Part shown: positions 1 to 8,824 of the stretch, one piece after another | How the letters are laid out: the number at the start of each line of letters is the position of its first letter | Position numbering within the stretch: position 1 is the first letter of the stretch | Assembly (NCBI GenBank): GCA_944388955.1 | Contig: CALXKJ010000003.1 | Location: 62,001-126,000, forward strand | Direction of reading: 5' to 3' | DNA from: an uncultured Spirochaetaceae bacterium | GTDB taxonomy: Bacteria; Spirochaetota; Spirochaetia; Sphaerochaetales; Sphaerochaetaceae | DNA length: 64,000 nucleotides | Notes under the pieces: model-generated | The model's input: the letters and a program-made list of their open reading frames with translations, nothing else | The model's database searches: none | What the model was told of the DNA's origin: nothing | Position numbers and translations under genes: made by a program

Positions 1-72
1 TAACTTATTTTAAGTTACAAATCAAATATTATTTATATAATCAAATATGTAAAGAAAATATACATCATATAG

Positions 73-107
73 ATAAGGCCCATCTTACCAGACAGGCCTT
101 ATTTTTT
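73..107. terminator. hairpin downstream of the GH2 gene
   Basis: Inverted repeat ATAAGGCC (73-80) and GGCCTTAT (95-102) with a 14-nt loop. The T-run (102-107) follows on the plus strand; on the minus strand the tail is only TA-rich. It lies just past the stop of the minus-strand GH2 gene and may act in both directions. The rest of 1-131 is AT-rich with no gene seen. Confidence 0.5.
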
Positions 108-131
108 AAGTTACTATCTTTCTTGTTTTGC

Positions 132-1898
132 TTATCTGCCCTCATAGAAATCAGCAAGGATTCTAAAGGCTTTCTTCTTTGTCTTCCTATCGTCATCAAT
201 AAGGCCCTTCCTGTTGTACCCCTCCTGATAACGATTGAAACGTCTTGAAGCACGGAAGTCATAGAGAATCCAAGGAGTCATACCTTTTATGTAAGAGCAC
301 TTTTCGATTGTCTTCACCTGCTTCTTATAGAATTCTTCCTGGAATTCCTCTGTCCATAGCATATCCTTAGGACCATGGTTACCAGCTCTGGCATCAGCGC
401 CTACTTCAGAGATTATCACAGGCTTGTCAGGATGCGAGTTCTCAAGAACACGGCGGAGCATGTCGAAATCGGGACTATACCACCCGTAATACTCATTAAC
501 GCCTATTATATCGAGAGCGTCAGTAAGTCTGTCATCGATACGCTCCTCACTCTCATTCACAAGACATGCTGCGCTTATGCATCTTGTCTCGTCAAGCTCC
601 CTTGCTTTCTGTGCAAGAGATGACATGAAAGCAAATCTCTCATCAGTGTCCGGATTCTCGTTGCCGACAGACCAGATGCATACCGACACTCTATTTCTAT
701 CCCTCAAGATCAGCTCGGAAAGCTGGTTCTCAGCATCTTTATATGTCTCCTTATCAGAGAATGCGATGGACCAGTATACAGGCACTTCCTCCCAGAGGAT
801 GATTCCTTCCTCATCGGCAATGCGCGCGAAAAGCCTTGAGTGAGGATAATGCGCAAGGCGGAGCATCTGAGCGTGAAGCTCATCCTTCGCAACTCTTATC
901 GTCTCGCGTATTGTCGTCTCATCCGTCGTCTTTCCTAATCTGGTGCTGTCCTCGTGAACAGATACGCCTTTGAGGAAGACAGGCTTACCATTGAGAAGGA
1001 TATCCCTTCCTTCGGTACGTATCTCCCTGAAGCCCACTCTGTCGCTTATCGTGTCTCCTTCTATTGAAAGAGATACATCATACAGCTTCGGGTTATCAGG
1101 AGACCAGAGTTCCGGATGCGCTTCTATGACGGTACTCGCTTTGCCTTTCTCAGCTTTCACATCCTTCTCGATTCCAAGCTCAGGAATTGAAACATGAATC
1201 TCCGAATCACTGTCATCCGAGAGTGTGACATCCAGCGCAATCTTTGAGAAATCAGTATTGGGAAGAAGTCGCATAAACCAATTCTTTATGAATCTCTTTC
1301 CCGTTCTGAAGATATAAACATCACGGTATATTCCACCATAATTGAACCAGTCGTTGTTGCTCATCGGGACACGTGTGTCTTTCCTCTCTGCCTCGACAGC
1401 GACGACAAGCCTGTTATGCTCCTTCAATTCATCTGTTATCTCAAACATGAACGGAGTGGATGCGCCGTCATGACAGCCAAGGTATACGCCATTCAGGAAT
1501 ACATATGCCCTGTATGATGCGCCTTCAAAAGCAATGAAAGCTCTTTCATCATCACTGTGCTTTCTATAATCGAAGGTACGGAAATATACGCCCATCGATT
1601 CAAAATAGAAGAGCTCTGGACGCTGAAGATTCCAGCATGATGGAACATCTATCTCATCCCAATGCTCAAAATCATAATCAACGGGAAGTTCACGCCCGTC
1701 AGGAGCGTACTTCTTCTCCTCATACCATCTTTTTCTCAGACAGGATTCATATGGGTCGGGAGAGAATGACCATCTGCCATCAAGGCTCTCTGTTTCCCTA
1801 CCCTCTATTGATATAAGTGATGATGAATCAGCCTTCTTTGACTCATAGGCTGTTCTGAATTCCGCGAAATGTATTGTAGATGCGAATATTCTCGCCAT
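132..1898 (-). CDS. GH2 beta-glucuronidase-like glycoside hydrolase
   Basis: Predicted retaining exo-hydrolase of 588 residues that removes beta-linked uronic acid from oligosaccharides. The N-terminal sugar-binding domain (about 35-195, with YGGIYRDV at 187-194) precedes an Ig-like domain and a TIM barrel from about 300. The acid/base is E414 in WSVGNEN and the nucleophile E498 in VIISEVG. The C-terminal N562-R563-K564 matches the NxK motif that reads the carboxylate in known beta-glucuronidases, which favours this over beta-galactosidase. The ATG at 1898 is chosen because GGAGGG precedes it; the reading frame is open further upstream but without a ribosome site. No signal peptide, so probably cytoplasmic. 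It is the last gene of the polysaccharide locus. Confidence 0.85.
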   Translation of the reverse strand: MARIFASTIHFAEFRTAYESKKADSSSLISIEGRETESLDGRWSFSPDPYESCLRKRWYEEKKYAPDGRELPVDYDFEHWDEIDVPSCWNLQRPELFYFESMGVYFRTFDYRKHSDDERAFIAFEGASYRAYVFLNGVYLGCHDGASTPFMFEITDELKEHNRLVVAVEAERKDTRVPMSNNDWFNYGGIYRDVYIFRTGKRFIKNWFMRLLPNTDFSKIALDVTLSDDSDSEIHVSIPELGIEKDVKAEKGKASTVIEAHPELWSPDNPKLYDVSLSIEGDTISDRVGFREIRTEGRDILLNGKPVFLKGVSVHEDSTRLGKTTDETTIRETIRVAKDELHAQMLRLAHYPHSRLFARIADEEGIILWEEVPVYWSIAFSDKETYKDAENQLSELILRDRNRVSVCIWSVGNENPDTDERFAFMSSLAQKARELDETRCISAACLVNESEERIDDRLTDALDIIGVNEYYGWYSPDFDMLRRVLENSHPDKPVIISEVGADARAGNHGPKDMLWTEEFQEEFYKKQVKTIEKCSYIKGMTPWILYDFRASRRFNRYQEGYNRKGLIDDDRKTKKKAFRILADFYEGR

Positions 1899-1913
1899 AT
1901 TCCCTCCAGAGAG

Positions 1914-1938
1914 AGAAGAGGGCCAACGGCCCTCCTCT
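1914..1938 (-). promoter_or_regulatory. intercistronic hairpin after the solute-binding protein gene
   Basis: Stem AGGGCC/GGCCCT with loop AAC (1919-1933), extended by imperfect GA/CT pairing. It lies between the stop of the binding-protein gene (1951) and the GH2 start, with no U-run. A likely role is 3'-end protection or partial attenuation, giving more binding protein than hydrolase. That role is inferred. Confidence 0.5.
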
Positions 1939-1950
1939 GCGATTATAATC

Positions 1951-3600
1951 TCAAAGCGTCCTTTCGTAAGCGTCCTGAGCGATTTCAAGCCATCTTGAAA
2001 GTCCCATGTTCTCAAGCTCTGCGAGATACTGGTTCCAGTCTGCGTCGCTATTTGGATCACGAGCGCCTGTCACAAATTCCGCAAGAGTCTGTGTAACATA
2101 TGGCGGAATGTTGATGATAGCTTCCTGAATCTCCTCAACCTCATTCACTGTGTAGTAGAGAGGAGGAAGGACATTCTCAGGATGACGAGGAACATACCAT
2201 TCGTAGTTCTTTGCGTAAAGCTGTGTAGGATCCTCTGGATCATATGGCTTATCAGCGACAGATGTGCTGTTCACCTGATACTCATTGACGTATCTCGGGT
2301 TAACTGCATGCCAGTTCCTGTTTCCGATTGTATACCAGCTCTGTGTTATATCAGCGACATAGACACTGTCATAGATACCAGCTTCAACGTAAGCGTTGCT
2401 CTGAGTCTTCATGAATTCAGGATCTCTTGTCCAATCGACATTCTCCTCACCATAGCGAGCGATGATTGATGTATCAGATGCATAGAATGCATCGATGAAC
2501 TTGAGCGCGAGCTCAATCTTATCAGTACCATTGAAGATGAATGCAATCTGTGATGGTCTGAAGAGGTTGTACATTGTGTAGCTGATGCCTTCCGGTCCTG
2601 TAAGTGGTGGAATGAGCTCCATCTCAAGGAAGTTCTTGTTGTTTGCTGCATCAGGCCAGTTGGAGAGAGAGCCTGCAGAAACAAGGCCAACTACGTTGTC
2701 AGTCTCATTGAGACGTGCCTTGAACTGGCTGTCCGCATCAGTAAAGATGGAAGGAGCAAGAACCCCCTCATTGTAAAGATCGTTCATATACTTAAGACCT
2801 TCTCTCCATCCATCAGATGTGAAAGGTGCATATACCGTCTCCCCATCCGGAGCGAGGTCAAGCCCATAGTTGAAAATCTGGTCATTGTAATATACGAATG
2901 CGTTCATGATAGAAGCAATCGTGTTCTGACCATACTTTCCCTGATATCCATATACACCAAGCTCATCCTGGATTCCATTTCCATTCGGATCGTTATCACG
3001 GAAAGCGATAAGAACTTCCTTGAGTTCGTCTGTGGTCGTAGGAACTTCAAGACCGAGCTTATCGAGCCAAGCGCCATTGATGAATGTCCTGTAAGGTGTG
3101 TAGTTCCAGATTTCCGGCTCGAAACGCACAAAGCTGTACATATGGCCATTCGCCATTGTCATTGTCTCAAGCATCACGCTTCTGTCTTCTTCTGGAATAG
3201 CATTGAAGTTTGGAAGAAGCTCTGCATCGTCTACATAATCATCAAGAGGCACGAATACCCCGCTTTCGCCATAAGAGAGGATTGTCTCAGGTGTAAGCGC
3301 ATCTGTCAGAAGCACATCAGGCAGGTCATCGCTTGAAGCCGCGAGAAGAGAGACATTCGTTCTCACATCTGCCTTTGCTGGCGGAAGCTCATAGAACTCG
3401 ATATCGATACCTGTGAGATCCTCGATATACTTCGTAAGATAGTTATCATCATAATCCGAGACCATGCTATGTGTCTGGATAGCTACAACAAGCTTATTAT
3501 CATCCGCGCTGGATGCTGCTGATTCCTTGCCACCGCCTGCAAAAACACTGCCTATCAGGAGTGTGGCGATGAGAAGAACAGTAAAAACTCTTCTGTGCAT
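1951..3600 (-). CDS. ABC transporter solute-binding protein (family 1, LplA-like)
   Basis: A 549-residue periplasmic oligosaccharide-binding protein, probable partner of the two CUT1 permeases at 6831-8678. It has a signal peptide with hydrophobic core about 7-19 ending S-V-F-A-G-G-G-K-E-S; there is no lipobox cysteine, so signal peptidase I cleavage after FA is likely. The size and the acidic mature start fit the large LplA-type binding proteins that serve LplB/YtcP-like permeases. The start at 3600 has GGAGG upstream; the frame runs on upstream without a site. No ATPase gene is in the locus, so a shared MsmX-type ATPase encoded elsewhere is presumably used. The ligand is inferred to be an unsaturated or uronate-containing oligosaccharide. 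Confidence 0.85.
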   Translation of the reverse strand: MHRRVFTVLLIATLLIGSVFAGGGKESAASSADDNKLVVAIQTHSMVSDYDDNYLTKYIEDLTGIDIEFYELPPAKADVRTNVSLLAASSDDLPDVLLTDALTPETILSYGESGVFVPLDDYVDDAELLPNFNAIPEEDRSVMLETMTMANGHMYSFVRFEPEIWNYTPYRTFINGAWLDKLGLEVPTTTDELKEVLIAFRDNDPNGNGIQDELGVYGYQGKYGQNTIASIMNAFVYYNDQIFNYGLDLAPDGETVYAPFTSDGWREGLKYMNDLYNEGVLAPSIFTDADSQFKARLNETDNVVGLVSAGSLSNWPDAANNKNFLEMELIPPLTGPEGISYTMYNLFRPSQIAFIFNGTDKIELALKFIDAFYASDTSIIARYGEENVDWTRDPEFMKTQSNAYVEAGIYDSVYVADITQSWYTIGNRNWHAVNPRYVNEYQVNSTSVADKPYDPEDPTQLYAKNYEWYVPRHPENVLPPLYYTVNEVEEIQEAIINIPPYVTQTLAEFVTGARDPNSDADWNQYLAELENMGLSRWLEIAQDAYERTL

Positions 3601-3669
3601 TTCTGCCTCCTTTTCCCCGGTCCTACCCGGTACACGAAAAATGCTAATACAACACTTCAGGCTTTCCAC

Positions 3670-3747
3670 TCCCGATATCGGAAAAGACTACCAATATTCC
3701 AGAAAATGGAGAACCAGATTCGGACATCTATCCCGATTATCCGAAAT
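3670..3747. promoter_or_regulatory. two similar dyads upstream of the binding-protein gene
   Basis: TCCCGATATCGGAAAA (3670-3685) contains the perfect palindrome CCGATATCGG, and a related TCCCGATTATCCGAAAT lies at 3731-3747. Both are in the 184-bp gap between the lyase stop and the binding-protein start. They could be operator sites for a sugar-responsive regulator. No clear -35/-10 pair was seen in this gap. Confidence 0.35.
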
Positions 3748-3784
3748 CCTTCAATATATGTTTGTGCAATATAAAGAATTGCAT

Positions 3785-5710
3785 TTAACACCTAACTCTA
3801 ACGACATCACAATCTTCCTTTCGGAAGAATACTCTGGCATATGCCTCAGCCTTACCCGCACGGAGAAGATAGCCGCCATTACGGAACTCATTACGGATGA
3901 AGCAGACATCGTATCTTCCGCTTTTGATATCGAGTTCAAGACCAAGGCCATCTGTCTCAGGAACCGTCGTCCCGCTCTTGCTCTTATCTACAGGAATCTG
4001 CTTTACAGCACCTTCCCCATATGGGAAGATGACGCACCAGCGTATACCGATACCATCCTGTATCTCATCTCGCCGTACTATCGCAAGCGATTTCTCCTTC
4101 TCGTTGTACTTACTGCTTATATAGCATTCCTCGGAAAAGAGCTCGGACTGAGGCGAGAATACAAGCTTCATCATCCTTTCAGGACTATTTATCTCCGCCA
4201 CATTCCCATTCAGCTCCATGGAGATGGTTGGATCGAGATGGAAAAGCGCCTCTACGCTATGATTCCCCATTCCGGAAAATTCATCCTCGATAATCACAGC
4301 CTCATCAGATAGTGTCAGGATTCTCCGTCTTACTGTCATGCCTATATCGCTGTATGCAAGATTGATTCCCTCATGGAATGTATAGCTATCAGTAATGATG
4401 GATTTCGTTATTGCTGCATCTGCGCTTTTCATGATGCTGTTATTCGGATCCGCCATCTCTAAGCCGTCAACCATGATTGTGTTGTGAGCGCGTGTACCCT
4501 TGAAATACCATCGCTCATCATCAGGAACATAAGTGAAGCGGCCTGAATCGGTGATGAACACCCTGTCATTCCCGAAAAGGTCGAAATGGAGTTGATCAAG
4601 ATGCCCATGACCGCTTCCGGAGCCTCCAGCTCTGAAATGAAGAGCTGTATCGGAAGAGAGACGAATAAACGCGTTTCCGCTGTCTGGGAAATAGGCAGAA
4701 ATGCTATCAGGAATCATAGCATCTGGCTTTTTCGCCTCAAGCGGGAAATCCCAGAGAATCTCCTCAGGCTTAACGTCATGGCAGAAATACGAAAGATTGC
4801 CATCGGAGAAGATGATGGAAGCCTTATAGAGTATATCTGTCATATCAATCTCATCGCTATCACCGAAGAGATAGCTTATGCCGTCTGGTCTTAAGCTCTT
4901 CGAAAAAGCTATCGCTGTCTTATGAGTGCGCTCTATTATGCATAGAGGAAGCTCTATAGATTGTCTTTCCGTAATGAGAATGACATCGAGAAGAGCCCTG
5001 AGCACTTCGCCCATATACATCGTCGCTTCTTCCCATGTGCTTCCATCCGGATAAATCTGCAGCAGAGTCTCTTCCTCAAGTCTCTTTATAGCCGTTTCAA
5101 GGCTTTCCTTATCACCAAGGAAGACAGACGCGAGGAATAGCCCATGATCCTGCAGTACGCCCCAGTTTGAAAGCCTATGGAAGCCATCACGCGATCGGAG
5201 AAGATGGAATACATGCTTTCTCATGTTATCTTCCATCATTTTCCGTATCTCTTCAGGAAGAGGTTTGATGCTGTCCAGAATCTCGAAACTCCTGAGATGG
5301 TTCTCAACCCTTATTCCTGTATCGAGGCTTCGCCAGGAACGGGTAACTGAAAGCTCATCAAGATCCGTCCTGGTGCAGAAATCCGAGAAGAGCCTTATCC
5401 AGCCATCACGATATCTCTCCTCCCCTGTCATCGCATACGATTTCGCCAGATGCAGAAGGAATGTATGTCTGCTGAACGCAAAATTCCATTCAGGATCCCC
5501 GAAAGGAACATGGTTCCAGTCTATCTCATTACTGAAAACGACAGGCTCAGTACATCTCTCCATTTCATGCCTGTCACGGAAGATGAATGTATTTCTGAGC
5601 GCATTCTCGGCAACTTTGATCTCATTATCATAAACGTCATCATATCGTTTAGCTTCAGCTGCTGCTGATAGCGGATCATCAAGCCAGAAGTATTTCATTT
5701 TTCTCACCAT
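3785..5710 (-). CDS. heparinase II/III-family polysaccharide lyase
   Basis: A 641-residue protein with an alpha/alpha-toroid N-terminal half (about 40-310, including SNWG at 181-184) and a C-terminal beta-sandwich of the heparinase II/III type (GHGHLDQLHFDLFG at 367-380, AHNTIMVDG at 408-416). Family members cleave uronate-containing polysaccharides by beta-elimination, leaving unsaturated uronic acid ends, the substrate of the GH88 gene next to it. No signal peptide is seen, so it probably acts on imported oligosaccharides. The ATG at 5710 overlaps the GH88 stop by 7 nt; an ATG at 5698 with GGTGAG just upstream is an equally good start. Substrate (heparosan, hyaluronan, alginate or other) cannot be fixed from sequence. 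Confidence 0.8.
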   Translation of the reverse strand: MVRKMKYFWLDDPLSAAAEAKRYDDVYDNEIKVAENALRNTFIFRDRHEMERCTEPVVFSNEIDWNHVPFGDPEWNFAFSRHTFLLHLAKSYAMTGEERYRDGWIRLFSDFCTRTDLDELSVTRSWRSLDTGIRVENHLRSFEILDSIKPLPEEIRKMMEDNMRKHVFHLLRSRDGFHRLSNWGVLQDHGLFLASVFLGDKESLETAIKRLEEETLLQIYPDGSTWEEATMYMGEVLRALLDVILITERQSIELPLCIIERTHKTAIAFSKSLRPDGISYLFGDSDEIDMTDILYKASIIFSDGNLSYFCHDVKPEEILWDFPLEAKKPDAMIPDSISAYFPDSGNAFIRLSSDTALHFRAGGSGSGHGHLDQLHFDLFGNDRVFITDSGRFTYVPDDERWYFKGTRAHNTIMVDGLEMADPNNSIMKSADAAITKSIITDSYTFHEGINLAYSDIGMTVRRRILTLSDEAVIIEDEFSGMGNHSVEALFHLDPTISMELNGNVAEINSPERMMKLVFSPQSELFSEECYISSKYNEKEKSLAIVRRDEIQDGIGIRWCVIFPYGEGAVKQIPVDKSKSGTTVPETDGLGLELDIKSGRYDVCFIRNEFRNGGYLLRAGKAEAYARVFFRKEDCDVVRVRC

Positions 5711-6834
5711 GCTGTAAAAGTGCTTCCTCTGAGTCTCATAAGAGCCTCTATGAGGTAATAGTCACCATAGATTATCGGGTAGCCATGCTTCTCTTCCCTG
5801 TATTTCGCGCTGCAGCGGAGAAGAATGGAATCAGTTTCTGAAGAAAAATCCGAGCACTTTGCAAGAAGCACATCAAGCAGCCTTACAGCTGTCTCTCTGT
5901 ATAGTCTTCCTTCATCGCCAAGGGAAGAAGAGAGGAGAATAAGTGCGCTCGCAGCAGCTGCAGCAGCGCTGTCATCCTCAAACCCGCATTCCTCGGGCTG
6001 CATGAAATCAACAGGGATGATTCCGCTCTGAGGAATATGTTTTATGAAGGAATCTGCTACACGTCTCGATATCTCAAGAAATGCTTTTTTACCTGTATGC
6101 TTATATGCTTCAGCAAAACCATATATTCCCCATGCCTGTCCTCGTGTCCACATAGAGCCAACCGCATATCCTTGTCCCGCTTCTGTTCTCAATAGCGCGC
6201 CTGTCTCGATATCAAAAAGAGCAATATGCGACACAGAGCCATCTGGCCTCACAAGGGCTGAAGAGGCACTCACCGCGTGTGATAGCGCTATATCAGAGAA
6301 ACGAGGATCTGAAAGGATATCTGAAGCCCACCAGAGAAGAGGAAGATTCATCATCGTATCGATAATCATCTTTCCACGGTTATCAATCCCGCGTTTCTCC
6401 CAATTGTTCCAGGCACTTATATATCTACCGCGCGGCACATACCTTCCAGCTAGAAGCTGAGCGGCTATAAGCGCCCTATCTCTGGCTCTCCTGTCACCAT
6501 CATCACGATAATGCATGACGGACGAAGGAAGGAATCTGAAGCCTGCATCATGATCTAGGTCTTCATAACGCGAGAAGAGAGCATCAAGCTTCTCTTCCGC
6601 TTTTATCGCCTCAGCTCTGTATTCGCTTTTACCGGAGAAGGAATACATCAGCCACAGTACTCCGGACCAGAACCCATTAGTCCAAGCTCCGATAGTCTCA
6701 TCGCCAGACATATCAACAAACCGGCCATTTTCCGCTGTGTATGGGATAATGCCCTTGCTCCGTTTAAGGACAGATGAAAGCTTTGCTTCTATCCTGGAAA
6801 GCTGTTCATCTGCCCATGTATAGACATCACTCAT
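5704..6834 (-). CDS. GH88 unsaturated glucuronyl hydrolase
   Basis: A 376-residue enzyme predicted to hydrate and release the 4,5-unsaturated uronic acid left at the non-reducing end by lyases. Family signatures are AWTNGFWSG (50-58), LDHDAGF (93-99), D159 in IDTMMNL as the likely catalytic acid, and WTRGQAWGIYG (229-239). Size matches the family. No signal peptide, so cytoplasmic. It starts in an ATGA overlap with the upstream permease and its stop overlaps the lyase start, so the genes form one translationally coupled unit. The pairing of lyase and GH88 defines the pathway: import, beta-elimination, release of unsaturated uronate. Confidence 0.88.
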   Translation of the reverse strand: MSDVYTWADEQLSRIEAKLSSVLKRSKGIIPYTAENGRFVDMSGDETIGAWTNGFWSGVLWLMYSFSGKSEYRAEAIKAEEKLDALFSRYEDLDHDAGFRFLPSSVMHYRDDGDRRARDRALIAAQLLAGRYVPRGRYISAWNNWEKRGIDNRGKMIIDTMMNLPLLWWASDILSDPRFSDIALSHAVSASSALVRPDGSVSHIALFDIETGALLRTEAGQGYAVGSMWTRGQAWGIYGFAEAYKHTGKKAFLEISRRVADSFIKHIPQSGIIPVDFMQPEECGFEDDSAAAAAASALILLSSSLGDEGRLYRETAVRLLDVLLAKCSDFSSETDSILLRCSAKYREEKHGYPIIYGDYYLIEALMRLRGSTFTAW

Positions 6835-7721
6835 CCTTTTATCGAGCCAATCATGACACCTTTCACGAAGTATTTCTGGATGAAAGGATAGATGATGAGA
6901 ACTGGAACCATGCTGACCACGATAAGCGCGTATTTGATAACGCCTGCAGCTTCCGCAAGCCGTGCCTGCATTTCCGGATCAGATACTGTTGAAGGATCAA
7001 TCTGGTCGGCCATGAGGATATCACGAAGGAAGAGCGTCAGAGGATAAAGATCCTTGTCATGAATGTAGATCATAGCGTTGAAGTATGAATTCCAGTGCTT
7101 GACTCCATAGAAAAGGACAAGAACCGCGATGATAGCCTTCGAGAGAGGAAGGACTATCTTTATGAAGTAACCGAAGTCCGAGCACCCATCTATGGTAGCA
7201 GCTTCAAGAAGCTCATGCGGGATTGAATTCGCAATGAATGTACGTGCAACAATGAGGTTGTATACGGTTATCGCTCCTGGGATAAGAAGCGCCCATCGCG
7301 TGTTGAGCATGCCAAGCTTCTGGATAAGAAGATATGTCGTGATGATTCCTCCGTTGAAGAACATCGTAAACGTAAAGAGGAACATGATACCGTTATGTCC
7401 CGGCATGTCCTTTCTTGATAGACAGTAAGCGGCTGTCATCGTCATCGCGACATTTATCAATGTACCGAAGACTGTATAGAAAAGGGAGTTCGCGAAACCT
7501 GTCCAGATTGAAGGAGTGTTGAAAACCGTCTTATAGCCTTCAAGGCTGAAATCTACAGGCAGCAGCACTACTTTTCCGCTCTGTACAGCCGCGCCTGAAG
7601 AGAAAGAGGCGCTGAGTACGAATATGCAAGGATAAAGAACGACAATAAAGAATGCAGTGAGGATAATCATCACAACAGTGAGGAATACTTTATCTGATTT
7701 CGTCTGATTTCTGAATTTCAT
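6831..7721 (-). CDS. CUT1 carbohydrate ABC permease (LplC/MalG-like)
   Basis: A 296-residue inner-membrane permease with about six membrane segments (first at about 15-35). The cytoplasmic EAA loop that contacts the ATPase is EAATIDGCSDFGYF, followed by the usual LPLSKAIIAVL. It forms a heterodimer with the permease encoded just upstream. Start ATG at 7721 has AGGAG six bases upstream; 9 nt separate it from the preceding gene. The C-terminal MIGSIKG ending is common in this permease family. Confidence 0.9.
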   Translation of the reverse strand: MKFRNQTKSDKVFLTVVMIILTAFFIVVLYPCIFVLSASFSSGAAVQSGKVVLLPVDFSLEGYKTVFNTPSIWTGFANSLFYTVFGTLINVAMTMTAAYCLSRKDMPGHNGIMFLFTFTMFFNGGIITTYLLIQKLGMLNTRWALLIPGAITVYNLIVARTFIANSIPHELLEAATIDGCSDFGYFIKIVLPLSKAIIAVLVLFYGVKHWNSYFNAMIYIHDKDLYPLTLFLRDILMADQIDPSTVSDPEMQARLAEAAGVIKYALIVVSMVPVLIIYPFIQKYFVKGVMIGSIKG

Positions 7722-7730
7722 GCCATACTC

Positions 7731-8678
7731 CTAGAATATTCCGCTTCCACTGAGCTTCTTGCTTCCCCAGTTGGCGACAATGAGAAGAATAAAGTTGATG
7801 ACTGAGTTGAACATGCTTATTGCTGTCGAGAGCGAGAAATCATTGAGTCCGCTTGCAAGTCCTACTTTATACACATATGTCGAGATAATCTCACTGTAAT
7901 TGAGATTGAGGTTGTTCTGCATGAGAAGCACCTTCTCAAATCCGATGTTCATGATATTCCCGACCGCGAGTATAAGCATGATACTTGCAGTAGGAAGGAT
8001 TGTCGGGACATCTATATATCTCACACGCTGCAGTCTTGTCGCGCCATCAATAAGCGCTGCCTCATGGAGGCTCTGGTCTACGTTTGTAAGAGCTGCTATG
8101 TAGATAATCGCACTATAGCCTGTCGTCTGCCAGACAGCGGACCACACATAGATATGCTTGAAAAGCGAGCCATCCGCGAAGATGTTAGGACCGATAGTAC
8201 CAGTGAGCATCTTATAGACAGCGCCGTAGATACCGCTTCTGTTATCGAGAATCTGGAAAATAAGGCCGACCATGACGACTGAAGAGATGAAATACGGGAT
8301 ATATGTCACAGTCTGTATCATCTTCTTGTAGATACGCCCGTTCATACAGTTGAGAAGAAGCGCGAAGATAATCGGTATAGGGAATGTCACAACAAGGCTG
8401 TATAACGATATGACTATCGTGTTCTTCATGATTATCGGGAACTTATATGACGAGAAGAACTTGCGGAAGTTATCAAAACCAACCCATGGGCTATCGAATA
8501 TACCAAGCCTTACATTATACTTCTTGAACGCTATGATAAGCCCTGCCATAGGTCCATACGCGAAGATAAGGATATAAGCGACAGGGATGAGCAGCAATAA
8601 ATAAAGCTGCCAGCGAGCGAGCATGCGCTTCTTCAGCGTTCTCTTTCCCTGTGAAACGACGACATCATGCTTTGCCAT
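7731..8678 (-). CDS. CUT1 carbohydrate ABC permease (LplB-like)
   Basis: A 315-residue permease with six predicted membrane segments and an EAA loop HEAALIDGATRLQRV near the C-terminal third. It is the first gene of the transport and degradation operon. The ATG at 8678 is chosen because AGGAGGA lies 5 nt upstream; a GTG one codon earlier would crowd the site. The basic N-terminus (GKRTLKKR) is typical of LplB-type permeases. Together with the downstream permease and the binding protein it imports an oligosaccharide. Confidence 0.9.
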   Translation of the reverse strand: MAKHDVVVSQGKRTLKKRMLARWQLYLLLLIPVAYILIFAYGPMAGLIIAFKKYNVRLGIFDSPWVGFDNFRKFFSSYKFPIIMKNTIVISLYSLVVTFPIPIIFALLLNCMNGRIYKKMIQTVTYIPYFISSVVMVGLIFQILDNRSGIYGAVYKMLTGTIGPNIFADGSLFKHIYVWSAVWQTTGYSAIIYIAALTNVDQSLHEAALIDGATRLQRVRYIDVPTILPTASIMLILAVGNIMNIGFEKVLLMQNNLNLNYSEIISTYVYKVGLASGLNDFSLSTAISMFNSVINFILLIVANWGSKKLSGSGIF

Positions 8679-8824
8679 CACAGTCCTCCTTTCTCTGTTA
8701 CAGGAAAAACTGTATCAGGTGGCAGTAAAATCACCAGTGCCGCGATTTAAAAGTCCTACCGTAGTGGAAGAAAAGTCTATCCCTCTTTTTGAGAAGAGTA
8801 TCATTTCGCAAGAATCGGTAAAAT

